Source: NP936 sp002726085 (GTDB taxonomy: Bacteria > Acidobacteriota > Vicinamibacteria > Vicinamibacterales > UBA8438). Taken from it: a stretch of 57,694 nucleotides of DNA. The position numbers were made by a program, and so were the translations under genes. The stretch covers positions 1-57,694 of the forward strand of contig DASCQF010000195.1 of NCBI GenBank assembly GCA_036012905.1, in the 5' to 3' direction. Shown piece by piece: positions 25,383-33,942 of this stretch (positions are counted from its first letter, which is position 1; each line of letters opens with the position of its first letter). A model generated the notes under the pieces. That model ran no database searches. It had not been told where the DNA came from and worked only from the letters and a program-made list of their open reading frames with translations.

Positions 25383-25952
25383 TCAGACCGTCCCCTCGAG
25401 CCCGAGATCTCCGGCGCGTTCGCGCATGAACGAAATCACGTTGGTAATGTGCTCGTCGAGCGGGAGACCAAGCTCTTCGGCCCCCAGGCGCAAGTCGTCG
25501 CGAGACACCGCGCGGGCGAACGCCTTGTCCTTCATCCGCTTCTTGACCGACTTCGCCTCCAGATCGAGCACGCTGCGCGACGGGCGCACGAGCGCCGCCG
25601 CGGTCACGAACCCGGCCATCTCGTCGCAGGCAAACAGCGTGTGCTCCAGCTTCGACTCTCGCGACACCCCGGTGTAGTCGGCATGCGAGAGAATCGCTCG
25701 CGTCACATACTCGGGGTAGCCGTTCGCGCGCAGTATCTCGCACCCGCGATAGGGATGGTCTTCGGCGCTCGGCCAGCGCTCGTAGTCGAAGTCGTGGAGC
25801 AACGCCACGATGCCCCACGCCTCCTCGTCCTCGGCGAACACCCGCGCATAGCCGCGCACGGCCGCCTCGACGGCGAGCCCGTGTTTCAACAACCGGTCGT
25901 TCTGCGTGTATTCGGTCAGCAGGCTCCAGGCCCGGCCGCGGGTCGAAGTCAT
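25383..25952 (-). CDS. HD-domain phosphohydrolase
   Basis: 189 residues. GIVALLHDFDYERWP contains the HD doublet, EDHPYRGCEILR and ILSHADYT provide the further His residues, and LFACDEMAGFVTAAALVRPS the late Asp, as in YedJ-like HD hydrolases. Substrate unknown. Probably cytosolic. ATG at 25952, overlapping the stop of the upstream symporter gene by 4 bp, so translation is coupled. Confidence 0.85.
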   Translation of the reverse strand: MTSTRGRAWSLLTEYTQNDRLLKHGLAVEAAVRGYARVFAEDEEAWGIVALLHDFDYERWPSAEDHPYRGCEILRANGYPEYVTRAILSHADYTGVSRESKLEHTLFACDEMAGFVTAAALVRPSRSVLDLEAKSVKKRMKDKAFARAVSRDDLRLGAEELGLPLDEHITNVISFMRERAGDLGLEGTV

Positions 25953-27331
25953 GAGTCGAGGGTGGGTGATGGGATCGCGCCGGCCTCGGCAGCACCGGTC
26001 GTCGCGACGGCTGGCGCGAGCTGCCCCTCGCTAGCGGCCACGATGGCGGCAACGGTGACGTCGCCCGTGACGTTGGCGGCCGTGCGCGCCATGTCGAGCA
26101 GCCGGTCCACACCCAGGATCAACGCGATTCCGGCCGCCGGCACGCCAACCGCTTCGAGAATCACGACCAGCATGACCACGCCGGCGCTGGGCACGGCGGC
26201 GGTGCCGATCGAAGCCAGCAGCGCCATGAACACGATGGTCAGCTGCGCCGTCAGGTCGAGCGGTATCCCGAGCGTCTGGGCGATGAACACCGCTGCCACC
26301 GCCTGGTAGAGGGCGGTGCCGTCCATGTTTATCGTGGCACCAAGCGGCAACACGAACGACGCCACCTCCTCTGAGACACCGAGGTTGTGGTGTGCGCTCT
26401 TCATCGTCACCGGCAAGGTGGCGGCACTCGACGACGTCGAGAACGCGACGAGCTGTGCCTGAACCATGCCCGGGAAGAACCGCTCCAGGCGCAGCGGTGT
26501 GAAGAGCCGTAGCAGCAACGGGTAAGTGACGAACACCTGGATCGCCAGCCCGACCAGGACCGCGATGCAGTAGAGACCGAGCGCCCCCAGCAACTGCGGG
26601 ACATCCGCCGGGCTGTCGCCCGCCACCCCGGTGACCGTGTCAGCAATCAACGCGAACACCCCTATCGGGGCGAACAGGATGACGAGCTCGACAATCTTGA
26701 TGATGACGGCGTTGAGACTCTCGAAGAGCGCCAGCATCGGCGCCGACTGCGCCTTGGGAACCAGCATGAGCGCCACGCCGAACAGGAACGCGACGAACAC
26801 CATGTTCAGCATGCGCCGGTTGTCGGACGCGGCCCCGGCGATGTTGTCCGGCACCATGTCCACCAGCGGCTGCAGCGGCCCCCGGTCCATGGCTTCGGCC
26901 GCCAGCTCCTCTCGTTGCGCGACGTCGGTCTGATAGGTCTCCTGCAACCGCATTCGCACGCTTTCGGGCACGATCGCGCCCGGCGTCAACAGGTTGACGA
27001 GGGTGAGGCCGATGATCAGCGCGACCAGCGTGGTGCCGAGGTAAATCGCGATGGTCTTGCCGCCGATCCGAGACAGCTTGTTGAGGTCTGACAGGGACGC
27101 GATGCCGGTGATGAGCGACGCCAGCACCAGCGGAACCGCCACGAGCAGCAGGAGCCTGAGGAAGATCGCCCCGAACGGCGCGATCCAATCGGCGGTGAAA
27201 TCACCCCACCCGGCGTAGGCGGCCAGAATGCCATAGATCAGCCCGAGAGTCAGGGCGACGAGGATGCGCCAGTGCGACTGTCGATACCAGGGCAATCGGG
27301 GAACTCCGGCCGCGACGGTAACACCCGCCAT
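25949..27331 (-). CDS. Dicarboxylate/amino acid:cation symporter (DAACS family)
   Basis: 460 residues, polytopic inner-membrane protein. Signature segments: FSTSSSAATLPVTMKSAHHN (substrate-binding serine-rich loop), VLPLGATINMDGTALYQAVA (NMDGT cation site) and LASIGTAAVPSAGVVMLV. This is the GltP/DctA fold, which imports glutamate, aspartate or C4-dicarboxylates with sodium or protons. The exact substrate is not determined. ATG at 27331. The Nudix gene ends 9 bp upstream on the same strand. Confidence 0.92.
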   Translation of the reverse strand: MAGVTVAAGVPRLPWYRQSHWRILVALTLGLIYGILAAYAGWGDFTADWIAPFGAIFLRLLLLVAVPLVLASLITGIASLSDLNKLSRIGGKTIAIYLGTTLVALIIGLTLVNLLTPGAIVPESVRMRLQETYQTDVAQREELAAEAMDRGPLQPLVDMVPDNIAGAASDNRRMLNMVFVAFLFGVALMLVPKAQSAPMLALFESLNAVIIKIVELVILFAPIGVFALIADTVTGVAGDSPADVPQLLGALGLYCIAVLVGLAIQVFVTYPLLLRLFTPLRLERFFPGMVQAQLVAFSTSSSAATLPVTMKSAHHNLGVSEEVASFVLPLGATINMDGTALYQAVAAVFIAQTLGIPLDLTAQLTIVFMALLASIGTAAVPSAGVVMLVVILEAVGVPAAGIALILGVDRLLDMARTAANVTGDVTVAAIVAASEGQLAPAVATTGAAEAGAIPSPTLDS

Positions 27332-27340
27332 TCGCGGCTG

Positions 27341-27766
27341 TCAACGCAGGTCGGCGGCGCGCCTGATCACGGTCCGAGCCTTGTCGGTCAGGGCATACGG
27401 CGAGAGCGCGCCGGGGTCGACCAGCGCCACCGTCTCGGCGTCGGAGCCGGACCGCAACTCGCCACGCACGTGGTGGCACAGATAGTCAGCCAGCACGTAG
27501 TGGTAACGCACCCGGCCCGTGTCGTCGCGGATGATACGGTCGAACAGCTCGACGAGCGGACCAACGCGCGTCTCGATGCCAATCTCCTCGCGCAGCTCGC
27601 GGCGTAGTCCATCGCACAAGGTCTCGCCCACTTCGATCGCGCCGCCGGGCAGGCTCCACCGACCCGCGAGCGGCGCGTACCGGCGCCTGACCAGCACCAC
27701 GCGCCCGTCAATGAACACGATCCCGCCGACCCCGAGAATCGGACGGGATGGATATTCCCTCGTCAT
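27341..27766 (-). CDS. Nudix hydrolase
   Basis: 141 residues. The Nudix box GGAIEVGETLCDGLRRELRE followed by EIG is complete (G-x5-E-x7-REUxEExGU). The opening PILGVGGIVFIDGRVVLVRR and WSLPGGAIE are typical of MutT/ADP-ribose pyrophosphatase relatives. It hydrolyses a nucleoside-diphosphate-linked compound of unknown identity. It is just upstream of the symporter gene on the same strand and downstream of tsaD across a palindromic repeat. Confidence 0.92.
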   Translation of the reverse strand: MTREYPSRPILGVGGIVFIDGRVVLVRRRYAPLAGRWSLPGGAIEVGETLCDGLRRELREEIGIETRVGPLVELFDRIIRDDTGRVRYHYVLADYLCHHVRGELRSGSDAETVALVDPGALSPYALTDKARTVIRRAADLR

Positions 27767-27788
27767 GCTTTTCGGCGCTCACCGCAAC

Positions 27789-27848
27789 CTAGAACCGAGC
27801 TCGGTTGTGTCGACTTCGTGGGGCACGGCTTCAGCCTTGCCATCTGAG
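27789..27848. repeat. REP-like element, copy C (shortened)
   Basis: CTAGAACC, GAGCTCGGTTG, TGTCGAC and GGGGCACGGCTTCAGCC match copy A, but the last hairpin (GCAGGCCT/AGGCCTGC) is missing. It fills most of the gap between the Nudix start and the tsaD stop. Confidence 0.75.
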
Positions 27849-27869
27849 CAACCCACCTCAGCGTTGGGA

Positions 27870-28970
27870 TTAAAGGCGCATGGCCGCCTCGGCGTTCAAG
27901 TCGAGCGACGCCGTCACACCGGCCCGCAGCCGACGCAATCCCGCGGCTGCGATCATCGCGGCATTGTCGGTCGACAGGTGGAGCGACGGCAAGAAAACGG
28001 GCAGGCTGCGATCGGCCCCGCGCGCGGTGGCGACCTCGCGCAGGCGGCTGTTTGCCGAGACGCCCCCGGCGATGCCGAGACTTCGGACCCCGAAGCGACG
28101 CGCCGCCTCGAACGCGCGGTCGAGGAGCGCGTCTACCACGGCCCGTTGAAAGCTGGCGCAAATGTCGGCCAACTCGGTCTCCGACAACGGACAGGATCCG
28201 GTGTCCGAGCGACGCCGCACATGCCGCGCAACCGCCGTCTTGACACCACTGAAGCTGAAGTCCATACGACCCGCCTGGCTCCTGGGAAGCCCGGGAGGCA
28301 ACACGGTCGCCGGCCCCGCCGCACGGTCGGCGTGCGTCATCCGGGCCACCGGAAAGCGAATCGCCTGCTCGTCCCCCATGCGCGCCAGCCGGTCGATAAC
28401 CGGGCCACCGGGATAGGTCAGGCCAAGCAGCTTGGCGACCTTGTCGAATGCCTCGCCCGCCGCATCGTCCCGTGTCCGCCCGATCAGCCGATAGCGCCCA
28501 CCCTCGGGCAGGTGATACAGGCTCGTGTGACCGCCAGACACGACCAGCACCACCGCCGGCAGTGGCAGCTCGGGGTGACAGAGAAACAGTGATTCGATGT
28601 GGCCGGCCAGATGGTGCACCGGCACCAGCGGCCGGCCGAGCGCAACCGCCAGCGCCTTGGCGAATGCCACCCCCACGAGCAGCGAGCCCACCAGGCCCGG
28701 CCCCTGGGTCACGGCGATCGCGTCGAGCTGCGGCCAGCCCACCCCGCCGTCACCGAGAGCTCGCTCGACGACTCCGCAGATGTCCCGCAGATGCTGACGC
28801 GAGGCGAGCTCCGGCACCACGCCGCCCCACTCGCGATGGATCTCCACCTGGGAGGCGACCACACTGGACCGGATCTCCCAGGACGCCGCTCCGGCCTCGC
28901 CTTCCACGGCCACCGCGGCCGCGGTCTCGTCACAGGACGTCTCGATGCCCAGCAGCGTGGTTTGACTCAC
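27870..28970 (-). CDS. tsaD: tRNA N6-adenosine threonylcarbamoyltransferase
   Basis: 366 residues from the GTG at 28970. LLGIETSCDETAAAV at the start, then VTQGPGLVGSLLVGVAFAKA, PVHHLAGHIESL (metal-binding His pair), LVVSGGHTSLY and GIAGGVSANSRLR are TsaD hallmarks. It adds threonylcarbamoyl to A37 of ANN-decoding tRNAs, with TsaB/TsaE. I chose the GTG because the heptamer array upstream supplies AGGAGGAGT directly before it. A longer start would translate the repeat itself. The start overlaps the end of mtnA by 41 bp. Confidence 0.95.
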   Translation of the reverse strand: MSQTTLLGIETSCDETAAAVAVEGEAGAASWEIRSSVVASQVEIHREWGGVVPELASRQHLRDICGVVERALGDGGVGWPQLDAIAVTQGPGLVGSLLVGVAFAKALAVALGRPLVPVHHLAGHIESLFLCHPELPLPAVVLVVSGGHTSLYHLPEGGRYRLIGRTRDDAAGEAFDKVAKLLGLTYPGGPVIDRLARMGDEQAIRFPVARMTHADRAAGPATVLPPGLPRSQAGRMDFSFSGVKTAVARHVRRRSDTGSCPLSETELADICASFQRAVVDALLDRAFEAARRFGVRSLGIAGGVSANSRLREVATARGADRSLPVFLPSLHLSTDNAAMIAAAGLRRLRAGVTASLDLNAEAAMRL

Positions 28971-30039
28971 ACTCCTCCTGCCTCCTGCCTCCTGCCTCCT
29001 GCGAGCAGACATCCTTCAGACTCTCCGTGAATGGCGGTCGGCAGATCCCATGCTCCGTGATGATGCCGGCGACGAAACGCGACGGTGTGACATCGAACGC
29101 CGGGTTCCACACCAGAGCCCCGTCCGGCGTGAGCTGCGATGAGCCGATGTGCGTGATCTCTTTCGCGTCGCGCTCCTCGATCGGTATGCCCGCCCCGTCG
29201 GGCGTCGACAGATCGATGGTCGACACCGGCGCCGCCACATAGAACGGCACGTTGTGCTCACGGGCAAGAACGGCCACCGTGTAAGTCCCTATCTTATTGG
29301 CCACGTCGCCGTTGGCGGCGATTCGGTCGGCGCCAACCACCACGATGTCGACCCGGCCGGCCTGCATCAGGGCCCCGGCCATGCCGTCGGTGATGACGGT
29401 GGTCTCGATACCGTCCCGCACGAGCTCCCATGCGGTGAGCCGGGCACCCTGCAGAAATGGGCGGGTCTCGTCGGCGTAGACAGCCACGTGCTTGCCCGCT
29501 TCCACCGCCGCCCGGACCACGCCCAGCGCCGAACCGTAGCCCCCGGTTGCCAAGGCGCCGGCGTTGCAGTGGGTCAGCACACGTCCGTCGTTCGGTACCA
29601 CCTCGGCGCCATGACGACCCAGCGCCCGGCAGCTGGCGACATCCTCATCGTGGACGCGAGCCGCCTCGACGCCGATCGTCGTCTTCAGCTCGTCAGCCGA
29701 CTGACCGGCGCGCATCGCCGCGGAGAAGACCCGCTTCATCCGCTCGAGCGCCCAGAACAGATTGACGGCGGTCGGCCGGGTCGCAGCCAGCAGGTCGCAC
29801 GCCCGGTAGAACTCGGTGGCCAGCTGCGTGGTGCCGGTCGTCGTGCTGCGGCGCAGCTCGAGGGCCACGCCCATCGCCGCCGCGACGCCGATGGCTGGCG
29901 CGCCCCGAATGACCATTGTTCGAATCGCCTTGGCCACGGCCTGCGCCGTACGGCACCGCACATACACCTCACGAGACGGCAGCTTCCGCTGGTCGACCAT
30001 GACGACCTCGCCGTCCTCCCAATCGATCGTGGGTAACAT
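28930..30039 (-). CDS. mtnA: S-methyl-5-thioribose-1-phosphate isomerase
   Basis: About 369 residues. VIRGAPAIGVAAAMGVAL, LTHCNAGALATGGYGSALGV (catalytic Cys), ADETRPFLQGARLTAWELV and VVGADRIAANGDVANKIGTY are all conserved, including the catalytic Asp in GADRI. It isomerises methylthioribose-1-phosphate in methionine salvage. The start is the ATG at 30039 with GAGGG upstream. Unusually, after ESLKDV the protein runs through a CAGGAGG array, giving a Gln/Glu/Arg/Gly tail (SQEAGGRRQEE), and ends inside the tsaD start. The tail is probably recent and unstructured. Confidence 0.93.
   Translation of the reverse strand: MLPTIDWEDGEVVMVDQRKLPSREVYVRCRTAQAVAKAIRTMVIRGAPAIGVAAAMGVALELRRSTTTGTTQLATEFYRACDLLAATRPTAVNLFWALERMKRVFSAAMRAGQSADELKTTIGVEAARVHDEDVASCRALGRHGAEVVPNDGRVLTHCNAGALATGGYGSALGVVRAAVEAGKHVAVYADETRPFLQGARLTAWELVRDGIETTVITDGMAGALMQAGRVDIVVVGADRIAANGDVANKIGTYTVAVLAREHNVPFYVAAPVSTIDLSTPDGAGIPIEERDAKEITHIGSSQLTPDGALVWNPAFDVTPSRFVAGIITEHGICRPPFTESLKDVCSQEAGGRRQEECESNHAAGHRDVL
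28975..29002 (+). repeat. Heptamer tandem array, 4 units, inside mtnA tail and before tsaD
   Basis: Four exact CTCCTGC units. On the minus strand they read (GCAGGAG)n, encode the end of MtnA and place AGGAGGAGT next to the tsaD GTG. Confidence 0.9.
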
Positions 30040-30146
30040 GCTTGTCTTCCCTCTGGAGTCGTTCGGCTCTCCGCGAACCGAACGTTCATGATATCGAAGT
30101 CGCACCGGCCGTTCCTTGGCTAAGGGCGCTCGGCAGCTCCCACCTT

Positions 30147-30174
30147 CTTCTGCCTTCTGACTTCTGACTTCTTC
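30147..30174 (+). repeat. Heptamer tandem array, 3-4 units
   Basis: CTTCTGC, CTTCTGA, CTTCTGA, then CTTCTTC and GAGC, the shared flank. It lies between the nucleoside transporter stop and mtnA. Confidence 0.88.
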
Positions 30175-30183
30175 GAGCGCCCC

Positions 30184-31536
30184 TCAGAGCAGCACCGACG
30201 CAATCGCTGCGTTGATCAGGGTGGCGAGAAACCCGCCCAGCAGAGCCACCGGCCCTAATCGTGCCAGGTCGGCTCGACGCGAGGGAGCCATCCCGCCGAT
30301 GCCACCAAGCAGGATACCGACCGACCCGAAATTGGCGAATCCGGTGAGCGCAAAGGTGGCCACCATCCGAGAGTGCGCGCTCACCGTGTCGAGATACGTG
30401 TTGTTCAGCTTGATGTAGGCCACGAACTCGTTGGTCGCCAGCTTGGTGCCCAGCAGATCGGCCACCGCCGGAAGATCGGCCGACGCCACGCCCAGCAGCG
30501 CGGCCACCGGTGCGAAAAGCCATCCGAAGATGACCGCCAGCGACAGCTGCTCGTGGATCAGCCCGAGACCGTAGTCGAACATGGCGATGAAGGCGAGAAA
30601 CGCGATCAGCATCGCCGCGACATTGATCGCCAATCGGGTGCCATCCGTGGCGCCCGCGGCCAAGGCGTCGATCACGTTGACGTGCTCTCGCTTCACTACC
30701 ATCCGCACGGTGCCGGCGGTCACCGGCGTTCCGGTCTCCGGCAGCAGGATCTTCGACAGATACAACCCGCATGGCGCCGCCATCACGCTGGTCGTCAGCA
30801 CCCCGACCGGGTCGGCTCCCAGGCTGATGTAGATCACCATGACGGTGCCGGCGATCGTGGCGAGACCGCCGGTCATGAGCGCCAGCAACTCCGATTGCGT
30901 CATCCCCGCGATATAGGGCCGGATGATGATCGGCGCCTCGGTCACCCCGAGAAACACGTTCGCCGCCGCCGACAGGCTCTCCGCCCCGCTCGTCCCCATG
31001 ACCCGCGCCATCACCCGCGCCATCACCTGCACCGCAAGCTGCAGTACCCCGAGGTGATAGAGCACCATGAACACCGCCGACATGAAGATGAGAATGGGCA
31101 GCGAGGCAAACGCCAGCACGAAACCGTCGGGGAACAGCTCCGCCATCTGCTCCGGATTTGCGAGTACCCCGAACACGAACTGCGAGCCGGCATTCGTGAA
31201 CTCGAGAAACTGCGTGGCGACCGCCGCGACGGCGGCAAAGAAGGCATATCCTGGCCGCACCCCGCCGACCTCGACCTTCAGAATCAGCACGGCGAGCCCC
31301 AGCTGCAGCGCGAGCCCCCGGGTGACCAGCCGCAGGTTCACGGCGCCAAGCTGCGCCGAGCAGGCCCCGGCAACGGCGAGAAACGCGACGATTCCGGCCA
31401 CTGCTCGGATGCGCGGGTCGACCACGTCCTGCAGCCACAGGGCCCCGCCCCCGAGCAGGGCCGCGATCCCGGCCAGACCGAGACGTAGACGCCAGTCAGG
31501 TAGCACTGGGGGCACGGGACGCGAGATGGCGGTCAT
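30184..31536 (-). CDS. Concentrative nucleoside transporter (NupC/CNT family)
   Basis: 450 residues, about ten membrane segments. The gate/nucleobase-binding region SGAESLSAAANVFLGVTEAP and the following IIRPYIAGMTQSELLALMTGG are diagnostic, as is TGFANFGSVGILLGGIGGMAP near the end. It imports nucleosides with protons or sodium across the inner membrane. ATG at 31536; the gene ends 10 bp from a heptamer array. Its location beside mtnA is compatible with purine-nucleoside salvage but is not proof of a link. Confidence 0.93.
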   Translation of the reverse strand: MTAISRPVPPVLPDWRLRLGLAGIAALLGGGALWLQDVVDPRIRAVAGIVAFLAVAGACSAQLGAVNLRLVTRGLALQLGLAVLILKVEVGGVRPGYAFFAAVAAVATQFLEFTNAGSQFVFGVLANPEQMAELFPDGFVLAFASLPILIFMSAVFMVLYHLGVLQLAVQVMARVMARVMGTSGAESLSAAANVFLGVTEAPIIIRPYIAGMTQSELLALMTGGLATIAGTVMVIYISLGADPVGVLTTSVMAAPCGLYLSKILLPETGTPVTAGTVRMVVKREHVNVIDALAAGATDGTRLAINVAAMLIAFLAFIAMFDYGLGLIHEQLSLAVIFGWLFAPVAALLGVASADLPAVADLLGTKLATNEFVAYIKLNNTYLDTVSAHSRMVATFALTGFANFGSVGILLGGIGGMAPSRRADLARLGPVALLGGFLATLINAAIASVLL

Positions 31537-31653
31537 AACGGCGCGCTGATCATAAATCGGTTTCGTGCCGGTCGAGAGAGCTCGGGATTCAGCGGCCCGA
31601 GCGGGTCAGGGCGACCCGGCGGATATGATAAGGGGAGTGGAACCGCAAACACG

Positions 31654-33942
31654 ATGACCGACCTGCCAGACAAGGAACCCCTCGACCCACCCCGTGCGGC
31701 CCATCTGACCGAGTTCGCCCGCGCGTGTAGCGCGGCTGCGCGCGCCGTGTCGCTCTACCCCGCCGGCCATCCCGCCGTCACCGCGGCTCTGGCGCGCCTC
31801 ACCGCGACGACCGCGACCGTCACCGGCGTCGAGCCGTTTCGCATGGCGGTTCTGCCTCAGGGGCTGCTGCTCGACGGCCGCGCACCCGCACAGACCGATC
31901 AGGCCGTGCCCGAGCTCGCGCGCCTCCTCCACCAGCACCTCATCAGCGGTCTCATCCTGCACGATGGCGGCGAGGCGGCCACCTGGCAGACGTTACTCGG
32001 GCTACTCGTGCGCCCCCCAGACGAGATCCGTGAGGCCGGTGGCATCAGTCAATTGTGGAGCGAAGAAGGCGGTCTGACTACCGAGGACCAGCGTCGCAGC
32101 ATCGAGCTGCGCGAGGTCGATTACGAACGGCTGCTGCGGAATCGGGCACTGGGCGACCCGGCCACACTCGCTCAGATCTTCGACAGCCTCTCATCGGGCC
32201 AACTAGACGATCTCGACGACACCACGCGGTCGACGATCGGCGCCATCATTCGAGACCCCGCCAAGCTCGAGCTGTTCGCCGCCGCGCTGGCGGAACGTGC
32301 CGCGGGAGTCGACGGGGCCCACGCCGAGAGCGTCTTGCATCTCCTGCGCGCCGCCAGAGAGCTGCTGGCTGGCGACGAGGAGGAGCGACGCGCGGCTGCG
32401 CTCGGCAATCTGTCCGGCATGCTCGCCGGGTTGTCGGCCGAGACGATGGCCGAGCTGCTCCGCCAGCGCGGCACACCGGCGGCGATGGTCGGCGAGCAGG
32501 ACGCGGTGCGAACTGTGACCGACCGGATGGCGCCCGCCGACGTGGTGAGCTTCGTGTTCGACTCGATAGTCGCCGAGCAGGGCGCGTCGCACCGGCTCGC
32601 CGAAGCATTCCAGGCACTCGTACCGGACCTCGACGAACGACGACAGCTTGTGTCGCTCGTCGGACGTCAGATGGCCGAATCGCCGTTCGGACAAACCGAC
32701 GCGTATCCGGACATCTGGAAGCACGCAGAAACGTTGCTGACCTCCTATAGCGACGAGCAATTCGTCCATGACCAAGACGCCAACGAGCTCAACCGGGCGA
32801 AAACACAAGCGATCGAGGTCGAGCACGTCAGCGACGATCCGGAGGACCGGGTCGCCTCGTGGTTGGCCACCATTGACGATCCGGCGCTCCGATCGCTCGA
32901 TCTCCAGCTGCTCCTCGACCTGCTGGCCTTGGAACGCGACGCCTTTCGCTGGCGCGACATCGCAGACACGGCGGCCAAGCACATGGAGGGCCTGACCCTG
33001 TCGGGCGATCTGGACTGGGCACTCAAGCTCCTCGACGGCATCGCGCGGGAGCGCCCCAATGCAGGAGAGGACGAAGACCACGACGACGACGGCAACACGT
33101 CCGCCGAGCCCGAATCGCTGCCCGGCTTCGCAGCGGCGATCATCGACCGGCTGGCCGCCGGGCCGGCGGTGCGTCACGCCGTTGCGCAGCTGCGCACCGG
33201 CGACCCGACCGCGGTCACGCAAGTGAAACAGCTGTGCGACACGCTGAGCCCTGGCGTCGCTTTGTCGCTGTCTGATGTGCTGGCCAAAGAGCGTGACGCC
33301 CGGGTCAGACGAACCATGCGCGACATCTTGCTCGGTTTCGGCGCTCGCGGTCGCGACGCCGTTCGCCAGCTGCTCAATGCGCCAGACTGGGAGGTGAGGC
33401 AAACCGCGGCGTTCCTCCTCAGGGAGTTCGGTGGCGACGAGGGACTCGACGAGCTCAGACACCTGCTCACCGACGCCGAGCCGCTCGTACAGCGCGAGGC
33501 GATTCGCGCGATGGTCAGGATGGGCGACGAACGCGCGTATCGGGTGCTCGCCCGGGTGCTCGCCAAGAGCAACAGCCGTCAACGGGCCACGCTCCTCCAA
33601 CAGCTGACCTCCCAACGAGACGAGCGTGCCGTCCCACTGTGCCGCTATCTGCTGACCGAGCTCGACCAGTGGACGTCGAGCGACGTGTATGTCGCCGTCA
33701 TGGAAACCCTGGGGGCGGTCGGCGGAGAGGGCGCCATCGAACCACTCCGGGACGCGCTCTGTCAGGGCGAGTGGTGGGCGCCGTTCCGCACCCGCGCGTT
33801 CCGCCAGACCGCGGCACTGGCGCTGCGACGCACCCGCATGCCGGCCGCCGCACAAGTACTGCGAGACGCCGCGGAGCAAGGGTCGTGGGGCACGCGCACC
33901 GCCGCCAAGACCCAGCTCGCGCAGATCGAGGCCCGACCATGA
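31654..33942 (+). CDS. HEAT-repeat protein with an N-terminal domain shared with the next gene
   Basis: 762 residues, cytosolic. An N-terminal ~120-residue region (AVSLYPAGHPAVTAALARL and LPQGLLLDGRAP) resembles the start of the following HD-GYP protein. The middle is acidic and helical. From about 560 the chain has HEAT-like repeats (DAVRQLLNAPDWEVRQTAAF, EAIRAMVRMGDERAYRVLAR and so on), a scaffold for protein binding. ATG at 31654. Its stop overlaps the next start by 4 bp, so the two are translated together and probably act together in cyclic di-GMP signalling. Confidence 0.82.
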   Translation: MTDLPDKEPLDPPRAAHLTEFARACSAAARAVSLYPAGHPAVTAALARLTATTATVTGVEPFRMAVLPQGLLLDGRAPAQTDQAVPELARLLHQHLISGLILHDGGEAATWQTLLGLLVRPPDEIREAGGISQLWSEEGGLTTEDQRRSIELREVDYERLLRNRALGDPATLAQIFDSLSSGQLDDLDDTTRSTIGAIIRDPAKLELFAAALAERAAGVDGAHAESVLHLLRAARELLAGDEEERRAAALGNLSGMLAGLSAETMAELLRQRGTPAAMVGEQDAVRTVTDRMAPADVVSFVFDSIVAEQGASHRLAEAFQALVPDLDERRQLVSLVGRQMAESPFGQTDAYPDIWKHAETLLTSYSDEQFVHDQDANELNRAKTQAIEVEHVSDDPEDRVASWLATIDDPALRSLDLQLLLDLLALERDAFRWRDIADTAAKHMEGLTLSGDLDWALKLLDGIARERPNAGEDEDHDDDGNTSAEPESLPGFAAAIIDRLAAGPAVRHAVAQLRTGDPTAVTQVKQLCDTLSPGVALSLSDVLAKERDARVRRTMRDILLGFGARGRDAVRQLLNAPDWEVRQTAAFLLREFGGDEGLDELRHLLTDAEPLVQREAIRAMVRMGDERAYRVLARVLAKSNSRQRATLLQQLTSQRDERAVPLCRYLLTELDQWTSSDVYVAVMETLGAVGGEGAIEPLRDALCQGEWWAPFRTRAFRQTAALALRRTRMPAAAQVLRDAAEQGSWGTRTAAKTQLAQIEARP

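Noticed and set aside
28970..29012. Longer TsaD start at 29012
   Set aside because: It would translate the heptamer array; the GTG at 28970 starts at the usual position of the family.
32203..33879. Long open frame (558 codons) on the minus strand
   Set aside because: It is antisense to the HEAT-repeat gene, has the Arg/Gly/Val-rich composition typical of shadow frames in high-GC DNA, and shows no recognisable domain.
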